Assembly: GCA_964475755.1 (NCBI GenBank)
Contig: CAYYXR010000001.1
Location: forward strand, 62,001-126,000
Reading direction: 5' to 3'
Source: UBA11612 sp964475755
GTDB lineage: Bacteria; Pseudomonadota; Alphaproteobacteria; Rhodospirillales; Rhodospirillaceae
DNA: 64,000 bases
How positions within the stretch are numbered: the first letter of the stretch is position 1; each line of letters opens with the position of its first letter. The notes under the pieces are model-generated. The model made no database searches, had not been told where the DNA came from, and saw only the letters and a program-made list of their open reading frames with translations. Positions 45,620 to 53,238 of the stretch are shown here, piece after piece. The position numbers and the translations under genes were made by a program.

Positions 45620-47506
45620 TCAATTTCCAAGTTCTGCGCCGATGGCGCTTTCAATTTCATCGATCTTCAGCGGTTGTCCCGAAACCTTCAGCAAGCCATG
45701 CGCGTCGATGAGGTACCGGCCTCTCAGCATATTGAGCATTTGACCGTTGTTCATTTCGGCCACAATCACTTTGTCATAGCTATGAAGCAGTTCGCCCAAA
45801 TTACGCGGCAGCGGCCAAATATTGCGGATGTGAATGTGCGAAACATCGTGCCCTTTGTCGCGCATGTTGCTGACGGCGCGATTGATAGGCCCGTACGTGG
45901 ACCCCCAACCAACGACGGCCAAGCGTCCTTTAATATTACCCAGTTCAGTACCTTGTTCGGGAATATCATCCGCGATGTTATCGATCTTCGCGGTGCGCGT
46001 ATCCGTCATTTTCTGGTGGTTGGCCGGATCGTATGAAATGTTGCCGGAGTTGAAATCCTTTTCAATCCCGCCGATACGATGCATCAGACCCGGCGTGCCC
46101 GGCACCGCCCAAGTGCGCGCTAAAGTTTTCGGGTCACGTAGGAACGGGTGGAAGCCTTCCGGGTCGGTTCTGAATTCGACCTTGAACGGCTCGTAGTCGC
46201 TCATGGAGGGAATACGCCATGGCTCGGCAGCATTGGCGATATAGCCGTCGGACAGCATCATCACCGGCGTCATGTACTTTGTCGCAAGGCGCACCGCCTC
46301 AACCGCAACGTCGAAGCAGTCACCCGCCGAGCGCGCAGCCAAAACCGGGATCGGCGCATCGCCGTTGCGCCCGAACACCGCAATATTCAAATCCGATTGC
46401 TCGGTCTTGGTGGGCAGACCGGTTGACGGGCCGGCGCGCTGCGTATCAATGATCACCAACGGCAACTCCGTGGAAATCGCCAGACCGATGGCCTCGGTCT
46501 TGAGTGCGATACCCGGACCCGACGACGCCGTAACGCCGAGTTTGCCGGCGTAGGATGCGCCTATGGCTGCGCAGCATGCCGCAATTTCATCTTCGGCCTG
46601 GAACGCGGTAATGCCGAACTGCTTCATGCGCGCGAGAATATGCAAGATCGGTGAGGACGGCGTGATCGGATAGGACGCGAGCACCATCTCTAAACCGGCG
46701 AGCTGTGCGCCCGCCGCCAATCCCCATGACAAAGCTTCCGCGCCCGTCACAAGACGGTAGGTGCCCGGTTCGAATTTGACCGACGGTATTTGGACCGGTG
46801 CAACATCACCGGACAACTCATGTGTTTCGCCGTAGGCATGACCGGCCTTAAGAGCGGCAATATTGGCCTGCGCAATTGGGCTTTCTTCGCCGAATTTGCG
46901 TTTCAGGTAGGCCATGGTCGTTTCGGTTTCCCGGTCGTACATCCATGAGACCAAGCCGAGCACCCAGAGGTTCTTCGTGCGCAGCGCTTCTTTCTGCGTG
47001 AGACCGAACGGTTTGGAAACCTCCAGCGCCTGGGCGGAGACGTCGATCTCCATGACACGGAATTCTTTTAAGGTGCCGTCACTGCGCGGATCGGACTCAA
47101 AGCCGGCGCGCTTAACGTCTTTCTCCTTAAAGGAGCCTGAGTCGAGAATAACCAGACCGCCCTTGCGCAGGTTCTTGTAGTTCACAAACAGCGCGGCGGG
47201 GTTCAGCGCGACAAGCACGTCCGGCTGATCGCCGGCGGTTTTGATGACGCGCGATCCGAAGTTGATTTGGAACGCCGACACGCCGTAAGTCGTGCCGGTG
47301 GGCGCGCGGATTTCGGCAGGGAAATCCGGGAACGTCGCCAAAGAGTTGCCCGCGAGCGCGGTTTCTTGTGAGAACTGACTGCCCAGCAACTGCACGCCGT
47401 CGCCGGAGTCACCGGCAAATCGCACAACAACGGAATCGAGGTCAGATTTGGATACGGACGCACCGTCGGGTGCGCCCTTACGACTTGCGTCGGATTGAAG
47501 ATTCAT
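45620..47506 (-). CDS. korA: 2-oxoacid:acceptor oxidoreductase, fused gamma-alpha subunit
   Basis: 628 residues with a gamma domain first (about 25-210: GDSGDGVQLLGSQFS, FPAEIRAPTGTTYGVSAFQI) and an alpha pyrimidine-binding domain after it (YPITPSSPILH, AIGASYAGKLGVTASSGPGIALKTEAIGLA). This gamma-alpha fusion is the KorA type found in many aerobic and microaerophilic bacteria. First gene of korA-korB-TRAP binding protein. A weak promoter with TAGTAT may lie about 65 bases upstream. Confidence 0.93.
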   Translation of the reverse strand: MNLQSDASRKGAPDGASVSKSDLDSVVVRFAGDSGDGVQLLGSQFSQETALAGNSLATFPDFPAEIRAPTGTTYGVSAFQINFGSRVIKTAGDQPDVLVALNPAALFVNYKNLRKGGLVILDSGSFKEKDVKRAGFESDPRSDGTLKEFRVMEIDVSAQALEVSKPFGLTQKEALRTKNLWVLGLVSWMYDRETETTMAYLKRKFGEESPIAQANIAALKAGHAYGETHELSGDVAPVQIPSVKFEPGTYRLVTGAEALSWGLAAGAQLAGLEMVLASYPITPSSPILHILARMKQFGITAFQAEDEIAACCAAIGASYAGKLGVTASSGPGIALKTEAIGLAISTELPLVIIDTQRAGPSTGLPTKTEQSDLNIAVFGRNGDAPIPVLAARSAGDCFDVAVEAVRLATKYMTPVMMLSDGYIANAAEPWRIPSMSDYEPFKVEFRTDPEGFHPFLRDPKTLARTWAVPGTPGLMHRIGGIEKDFNSGNISYDPANHQKMTDTRTAKIDNIADDIPEQGTELGNIKGRLAVVGWGSTYGPINRAVSNMRDKGHDVSHIHIRNIWPLPRNLGELLHSYDKVIVAEMNNGQMLNMLRGRYLIDAHGLLKVSGQPLKIDEIESAIGAELGN

Positions 47507-47608
47507 AGGCTTAATTTCTCCCCCGCGGCGCGAGGGTCTCCTTGCGGCCGCGCTTAAAAGCTTAATCTTCGCCTGCCATACTAATCAATAAGTGGCTATG
47601 ACATAACC

Positions 47609-47638
47609 AAAAATCGGCTCTCCGCGGCACCGAGAGCC
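47609..47638 (-). terminator. Rho-independent terminator of the TPR gene
   Basis: Perfect 7-bp stem GGCTCTC (47616-47622) with GAGAGCC (47632-47638), 9-nt loop, followed on the minus strand by GATTTTT. It separates the metC-TPR genes from korA. The remainder of the 292-bp gap (47639-47798) shows nothing I can name. Confidence 0.75.
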
Positions 47639-47798
47639 CGGTCATGACACCGGCTGTGAATACCCCCTGCAGGTAGTCCTCTAAATGTGACGGGTCAACG
47701 GCGCTCCGGGGCCTCTCTCCAGATTCCGCACTTTAAGTAACAATCCTTCTGCGCTCCCCGGCATTCCATAGATGAATGATCTCAGGAGCCCAGTCCCC

Positions 47799-49244
47799 CT
47801 AGAAATGGCGCGCCAGAGCCGTTGCGACTTGGGAGAGAACCGGTCCCCAATCGCCCGGTTTATCCTGTTGAAACAGGCGCATGGACGGGTACCACGGGCT
47901 GGTCTCCAGACCCTTGAACCAGTACCACAGCCGCCCCGCGCCGGAGGGGGCCACCGTCCAAACCGGCACGCCCAAGGCGCCGGCAAGGTGCACGGTGGTG
48001 TTGGAGACTGAGACCACCAGATCCATCGCCGCAATCTGGGCCGCGAGACCGTCGATGTCGCGGGTCGCATCGATATCCGGATCATGGTGTACCTTAACAC
48101 CATGCCGCTGCTCGGCGCGCGCAAGGGCTTCGGTCACCGGACCATACTGCAAGGACACAAACGTAACATCGGGAACGGCCAATACCTCGCTCCAGCTCTC
48201 CGCGAGATCGGTTGATTTCAGCGCGCCGAAACGCTTGCGGGGACTGCGCCAGGAAATCCCGACCACCGGTTTGCCAGTCCCCAATTTCGCGTACTTGCTT
48301 TTGAGGCCCGCGACTCTGTCCGGTTCCGCCTTGAGATATCCGCTGTGGACCGGGAAGGAATCCGGACTAGGTCGCAGGAATTGACCCAGATCACCCAACG
48401 GACATTGAACATCGAAGACTGCGGCGGAAAGCGCATCAGATAACGGGCGGTCCCGTGCGAACACATCCATGCCGGGGAACGATCTCTCATATAAATCCTT
48501 GAGACGCGGCTCGACCTCCACCAATATCCTTGCGCCGCTCGCCTCAAGCTGCGGCAGCAGTCCGGAGAACAACACCTGGTCTCCCAGGCCTTGCTCGCCC
48601 CATAGAAAAATCGATTTACCCGAGAGCGCCTCGCCATTCCAGCGCGGCAAAGAGAATGGATACCCATCGGCATCCGGTGAAAAGCTCTGCGGATCGGCCC
48701 GCCCGCGCCAGGCGAACTCCTGCCAGCCGCGCGCGAAATCCATTTCCACTAATTTCGATGCCGCAAGATTGTAGTGCGCTTCGGCAAAATTGGGCTGGAG
48801 TATGATTGCTTTTTCCCAAGCCTCATTGGCCTGAGCGCTTTTGTCGTCACATTTCAGAGACTCTCGCAATGTCTCTTCCGCAGCGGCAGGACGGCCTTGC
48901 CAAAGCAGCGCAACACCCAGATTGCAATGAGCGGCGGCGTAGTCTGGCTTGCTTTCGATTGCCTTTTTATTCGCCGAAACAGCATCAGACCAATGCTCTT
49001 GCGCGGCGCGCACTTTTCCGAGTTTGCAGTAAAACTCAGCCTGTTTAGGTCTTAGTCTGATCGCACGCTCGATATTTTCGCCGGCCGCGTCTTGGTCCCC
49101 GTGCTGATGCAGAACCAAACCAAGTAGGTGCAATGCGTCCGCATTATTTGCATCGCCTTCTAAAACTTGCCGATAGATTTTCTCAGCTTCGGCAAGATCG
49201 CCTGCGCGGTGCTTTTCGACGGCGGTTTGAAGCAAAGAGGGCAC
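47799..49244 (-). CDS. TPR-repeat protein with glycosyltransferase-like domain
   Basis: 481 residues starting with GTG. Residues about 1-165 hold four or so tetratricopeptide repeats (for example ADALHLLGLVLHQHGDQDAA and PDYAAAHCNLGVALLWQGRP). The rest resembles GT9/heptosyltransferase-like domains: FLWGEQGLGDQVLFSGLLPQL, then VSVSNTTVHLAGALGVPVWTV near the end. Such proteins are often near surface polysaccharide or flagellin modification genes, but none is here. 13 bp after metC, likely cotranscribed. Confidence 0.78.
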   Translation of the reverse strand: MPSLLQTAVEKHRAGDLAEAEKIYRQVLEGDANNADALHLLGLVLHQHGDQDAAGENIERAIRLRPKQAEFYCKLGKVRAAQEHWSDAVSANKKAIESKPDYAAAHCNLGVALLWQGRPAAAEETLRESLKCDDKSAQANEAWEKAIILQPNFAEAHYNLAASKLVEMDFARGWQEFAWRGRADPQSFSPDADGYPFSLPRWNGEALSGKSIFLWGEQGLGDQVLFSGLLPQLEASGARILVEVEPRLKDLYERSFPGMDVFARDRPLSDALSAAVFDVQCPLGDLGQFLRPSPDSFPVHSGYLKAEPDRVAGLKSKYAKLGTGKPVVGISWRSPRKRFGALKSTDLAESWSEVLAVPDVTFVSLQYGPVTEALARAEQRHGVKVHHDPDIDATRDIDGLAAQIAAMDLVVSVSNTTVHLAGALGVPVWTVAPSGAGRLWYWFKGLETSPWYPSMRLFQQDKPGDWGPVLSQVATALARHF

Positions 49245-49257
49245 TTAGCCCGCGCTT

Positions 49258-50439
49258 CTAACGCAGAGCCTTGCGAAGACGCGCAAGGCCTTCGTCGAGA
49301 TCGGCAATCAAATCGTCAGGATCTTCCAGTCCCACATGCAGACGTATACCGGGCTCGGGCTCGGTCCACTTGGTCGCGGTGCGGATACCGGAGGGATCGG
49401 ACGGCACAATCAGGCTTTCATAGCCGCCCCAGGAATATCCGATGGCGAACAATTTCATGCCGTCGATCAGCGCCGTCACCGCGTCCGCCGATGTTTTCTC
49501 GAAAAACACGCCGAGCAAGCCCGAGCCACCGGAAAAATCCCGCTTCCAAAGGGCGTGACCCGGATCGTCAGGCAGCGGCGGATACAAAACGCGCTTCACA
49601 CCGGGCTGTTCCTTCAGCCACCGCGCAACCTTCATCGCGTTTTGCTCGTGTTGGCGCAATCGCACGGACAACGTGCGCAACCCGCGCGTTGCCAAGTAAA
49701 TCTCGTCGGGACCAATGGCGTACCCGAGCGACCCGTAAGCCTTTTGCACGCCCGGCAACGCTTCGGCCGTACACATCACCGCGCCGACGCTCGCATCGGA
49801 ATGGCCGACGATATATTTGGTCGCGGCCTCAATGGAAACGTCCGCGCCAAGTGCGAGCGGCTGACAGAACAAGGGGCTCGCCCAGGTATTGTCCACCGAG
49901 ACTTTCGCGCCATGTTTATGTGCCGCTTTGCAGATTGCCGGTAGGTCTTGCACTTCGAAGGTGTGCGAGCCCGGCGATTCACAAAACACGAGCGTTGTGT
50001 TCGGCTTAAAAAGCTTTTCGATGTCCGCACCGATCAGCGGATCATAAAACGTAGTTTCCACGCCGAAGCTTTTCAGAAAACCGTTGCAGAATCCCCGCGT
50101 CGGTCCATAAACCGAATCCGCCACCAGAATATGGTCGCCGCCCTTCACGCATCCGAGGATACCAAGCACGCACGCCGCTAAACCTGATGGCGCCAACACC
50201 GTATCAGCACCGCCCGCAAGCTCAGTGATGGCCTCTTGCAGCGTCCAATGGGTCGGTGTGCCGCGCCGACCGTAGTACATCACCTTCTCGCCGCGCCTGA
50301 AACCGCGCTCGTCCGCGTCGTGCATCGCCGCAACGCTGTCGAACACAATGGTTGACGCGTGGAACACCGGGGTATTCACGATGCCGGCATTGCGTTTCTT
50401 GTTCTGTCCGGCCCGGACGATTTTGGTGTCTTTCTTCAT
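49258..50439 (-). CDS. metC: Cystathionine beta-lyase (PLP-dependent)
   Basis: Cys/Met metabolism PLP enzyme, 393 residues. PLP Lys is K208 in EAATKYIVGHSD, the cofactor-ring Tyr is in DSVYGPT (Y111), and SVDNTWASPLF gives the pyridine-contact Asp. YYGRRGTPTHWTLQEAI is the substrate-phosphate or subunit-contact region found in MetC rather than MetB. It breaks cystathionine to homocysteine, pyruvate and ammonia. Confidence 0.9.
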   Translation of the reverse strand: MKKDTKIVRAGQNKKRNAGIVNTPVFHASTIVFDSVAAMHDADERGFRRGEKVMYYGRRGTPTHWTLQEAITELAGGADTVLAPSGLAACVLGILGCVKGGDHILVADSVYGPTRGFCNGFLKSFGVETTFYDPLIGADIEKLFKPNTTLVFCESPGSHTFEVQDLPAICKAAHKHGAKVSVDNTWASPLFCQPLALGADVSIEAATKYIVGHSDASVGAVMCTAEALPGVQKAYGSLGYAIGPDEIYLATRGLRTLSVRLRQHEQNAMKVARWLKEQPGVKRVLYPPLPDDPGHALWKRDFSGGSGLLGVFFEKTSADAVTALIDGMKLFAIGYSWGGYESLIVPSDPSGIRTATKWTEPEPGIRLHVGLEDPDDLIADLDEGLARLRKALR

Positions 50440-50523
50440 CGGGATCCAACTACGCCCATGGATGAAATTTCTGCTGCGCTACCCTAACCCCGCACCCCCG
50501 GCGAACGCGAGCCGGAAAACACG

Positions 50524-51132
50524 TCACCTAAGCGGATGGCCATCACGGTCGACAAGACCGCGCTCATAAAGCGAGTTCAGCGAGGATACGAAATGCTGCG
50601 CTGTATGCCTTCGCTCGTAAAGCTCCAGCCAATTCTGCTCGGCGAATGCGAGAATGGCCGGCTCGCCGTACTCAGCCTCCCAAAGAATGCCGAGAAGAGA
50701 CGCCAGGTTTTCTTCTTCTTCCTTGGTCGCATTATCAACGCAGCACGCCGCGTCGGCCTCGGCAACGCGCCCCGTCTCAGGTCCCGCGCCCAAGCCAAAA
50801 TCGAAAAGGTGGCGGCGCTCTGTCGGTGCAATTTGCCAATGAGCGATTTCGTGAAATACCACGCTGGTCTCCGATCGGATCCGGATGCATTCGCCGTCCC
50901 ACGAAAAGGCTAGGGCCGGTTCTTCGTCGCACGTCGGAATGTCAAAGGAGGCCGCCAGTTCGGCCGCCTTGTGCCGTCCGACCATCAGGTCTGCGGAAAA
51001 GCCGGGGCAATAGCGGCGCGTCTCGGCAATACGCTTAAATGCTGCCAACGCGGAACTATCGGACGAAAGTGCGCGGCTGAATATATCCAGCACCCTTGGC
51101 AGGGCTTCGGCGTCTATTGGCGTGAGAATCAT
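50524..51132 (-). CDS. EpmC-like (EF-P hydroxylase-related) HExxH protein
   Basis: A 202-residue protein with HEIAHW at 94-99 followed by IAPTERRHLFDFG. This matches the core of EpmC/YfcM (HEI.HW.IA...RR...DFG), the hydroxylase that finishes EF-P lysyl modification. The C-terminal RRHTAQHFVSSLNSLYERG also recalls the EpmC end. The rest differs and EpmA/EpmB are not in the window, so the target is uncertain. HExxH could otherwise mean a metalloprotease. Confidence 0.55.
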   Translation of the reverse strand: MILTPIDAEALPRVLDIFSRALSSDSSALAAFKRIAETRRYCPGFSADLMVGRHKAAELAASFDIPTCDEEPALAFSWDGECIRIRSETSVVFHEIAHWQIAPTERRHLFDFGLGAGPETGRVAEADAACCVDNATKEEEENLASLLGILWEAEYGEPAILAFAEQNWLELYERRHTAQHFVSSLNSLYERGLVDRDGHPLR

Positions 51133-51191
51133 GAACGGCTCCAGGCTGAGCCGGTCTTAGCCCAGGGTCACCTTGAGGTCCAGGGCACAGA

Positions 51192-52004
51192 TCAAGGCAT
51201 ACTATCTCCCACGTCGATTTGTTCGGGATGGGTGATGTCCATGGTCGGGCCGTTATAATCGCGCAGGTACCCACGCACGCGAATAGTCTTTCCCTCCAAA
51301 CTCAACGGGTCAAAGTCCGAGCGCCTGAAAACCGCGGCCGCATCCGGCGGGATCGTTGCCGTAAAATCCGTGCGGTAGTCTTCACCGAAATTGAGATAGG
51401 TGCGCCCGCGCACAAGCGCGGCATCCAAGACAACACCCTCCACCACCTGGAATGTGCCGATGTCCTTATCGAGTGCGGCCGGATCAGGCGCACGCAGCGC
51501 GTAATAGGGGTCCGCCCATATGCCGCGCCCGCCTGCCCGCGCTTCGCGCTCGGCGGCATATAAAGCGTCAGCGAAACGCCGATTGTCGGCAAAGGTGTAA
51601 ACGCGCGCCCATCCGTTTTTGAGCAAGTCTTGCTGCACCCACAATCCGTCTTCACGTACCACATGCGCGAGATAGCGACCGTTGCGGTCACGCGGTGTTG
51701 CCCCGGCGTGTAATGTGACGGCTTTTCCTTTCACAAACGCAGCCAACGCCTCCCGGGCCTCGAAGGCCAAGGGCCAAGTGACAAAGCCTTCGCGGCCCTT
51801 CGGCAGTTTAGGCGCCTGGATCGATACAAGGCGGACATCGACATCGATCCCTTCCATGCGCACCACCGCGCCGTCGATGACATCCGTCACGATGCCCGAC
51901 GCAATGACCGGCAGTTCCGCCGGCCCATCTGTTTGAGCATAGGCAGAGAGCGGCGCGACAAGCAGCGCGGCGAACAGCCGCCGTGTCAGCACGCTATAAG
52001 CCAA
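51192..52004 (-). CDS. Thermonuclease-family (SNase-like) exported protein
   Basis: 270 residues with a signal peptide ending SAYAQ and one staphylococcal-nuclease-like OB domain at about 35-150. VRLVSIQAPKLPKG, AREALAAFVKGKAVTLH and DRNGRYLAHVV correspond to the SNase core, with catalytic-type Arg, Glu and Arg apparently retained. The C-terminal half (about 165-270) has FQVVEGVVLDAALVRGRTYLNFGEDYRTDF, a second OB-like segment seen in related proteins. The start is TTG at 52004 or GTG at 51992. Confidence 0.82.
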   Translation of the reverse strand: MAYSVLTRRLFAALLVAPLSAYAQTDGPAELPVIASGIVTDVIDGAVVRMEGIDVDVRLVSIQAPKLPKGREGFVTWPLAFEAREALAAFVKGKAVTLHAGATPRDRNGRYLAHVVREDGLWVQQDLLKNGWARVYTFADNRRFADALYAAEREARAGGRGIWADPYYALRAPDPAALDKDIGTFQVVEGVVLDAALVRGRTYLNFGEDYRTDFTATIPPDAAAVFRRSDFDPLSLEGKTIRVRGYLRDYNGPTMDITHPEQIDVGDSMP

Positions 52005-52026
52005 AGACTATCTCTTTGCGTACGCC

Positions 52027-53133
52027 TTAATGCGCACGCGGCGTATCCAAGCTTCCGTGTGTCGCCGGATACGTAATGATGCCCCACGGCAGCGAAAAAC
52101 CGGGAATTGTGCTGATGGGCGTGTAGTCCTGCGCGTCCAGGACATGCACGTCATTGGAACGCCCGCACACGACAAGAATTTTCGAACCATCCGGCGTGTA
52201 CGTGAAATGCCAGCAGCGACGTCCGATGGGCGCTTCCTTGAGCAATTCGAAGGTATTCGTATCGAACACCTGCAGTACGCCGTCGCGCGATGCTGCGACC
52301 AACATGTGCGCGCCGTCCGGACTAAACGCGACGCCATTGGGTCCGGTTTTCGTTTCGATGCTCCGCACCACGTTCAAATCGTTGTCCAACTGCACCACAT
52401 GCGACGAGGTTTCCATAGTCACGACATACCCGGAATCGTCGGGCAATGCGATGATGCCGCGCGGACGTCGGCCCTGCTCGCGCGTGCTGACCGTGACAAT
52501 TTCTTCTCCGGTTTCCAAATTGTAGGCGGAAATGGTTTCATCGCCTTCGTTGGTGGTGATGATGCGGGTATGGTCGGGCGAAAATTCAAGTCCCTCGGTT
52601 TCCAATCCGCTCGGAATCGAACGTTCCATTTCCAGCGTTTCGAGGTTGATGGCTCCGACGAGATTAACCACCGCGATTTCAGCCGGTGGTTCGTTTTCAA
52701 AATCGCGCTCTTCCACGTCTTCCGTACGCCGGCCGCCGGGCTCATAGGTCACGTAAGCCGAGTCTTCCAAAACGCGGAGAAACTCGGGGCTGACGCCTAC
52801 CGAAATGCGCTGCACCACTTCACCGGTCACGGTGTCGATGGCCGACATGTCGTTGGTCTCGCCGTTTGCCGTTAAGAGATAGCGTCCGTCTTTGGTCAGG
52901 CCCAGACCGCGCGGACGCTCTCCGCCAACATCAATTGTTTTGGTCACCGTCAGTGTCTCCAAGTCGATGACCATCACGCCGTTGTCTTCATTGGTGACGT
53001 AAGCGACATTTGTCGGGACCGGCGGCTGCTCCGCTTCGGGCTGCACCTGCTCGCCGCTTTCACCACACGCACCGAGCGCGATCACGGACGCGGCCACAGC
53101 CGTCCACGAAAGATGTTTTCTCCAAGCCGTCAT
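52027..53133 (-). CDS. YncE-like beta-propeller lipoprotein
   Basis: 368 residues. The ATG at 53131-53133 has GGAGGGA just upstream. A lipobox LGAC places the lipidated Cys at 23. About seven repeats of the form (N/T)YVTN...ETG follow, with RPRGLGLTKDGRYL, ISVGVSPEF, GNG-type turns, giving a YVTN/YncE-type propeller like those called PQQ-dependent catabolism-associated. It is 106 bp downstream of the receptor gene at 53239-55599 and the pair resembles E. coli yncD-yncE. Confidence 0.85.
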   Translation of the reverse strand: MTAWRKHLSWTAVAASVIALGACGESGEQVQPEAEQPPVPTNVAYVTNEDNGVMVIDLETLTVTKTIDVGGERPRGLGLTKDGRYLLTANGETNDMSAIDTVTGEVVQRISVGVSPEFLRVLEDSAYVTYEPGGRRTEDVEERDFENEPPAEIAVVNLVGAINLETLEMERSIPSGLETEGLEFSPDHTRIITTNEGDETISAYNLETGEEIVTVSTREQGRRPRGIIALPDDSGYVVTMETSSHVVQLDNDLNVVRSIETKTGPNGVAFSPDGAHMLVAASRDGVLQVFDTNTFELLKEAPIGRRCWHFTYTPDGSKILVVCGRSNDVHVLDAQDYTPISTIPGFSLPWGIITYPATHGSLDTPRAH

Positions 53134-53238
53134 CCGTCCCTCCATATCTTGCATTCGAAATTCGCTTTAATAGCGCCTGTATAGCCTATGTGGCGGTGCA
53201 CAGGAAATGCCTGCCGGAGCAACAAGATTACCGTCGCA

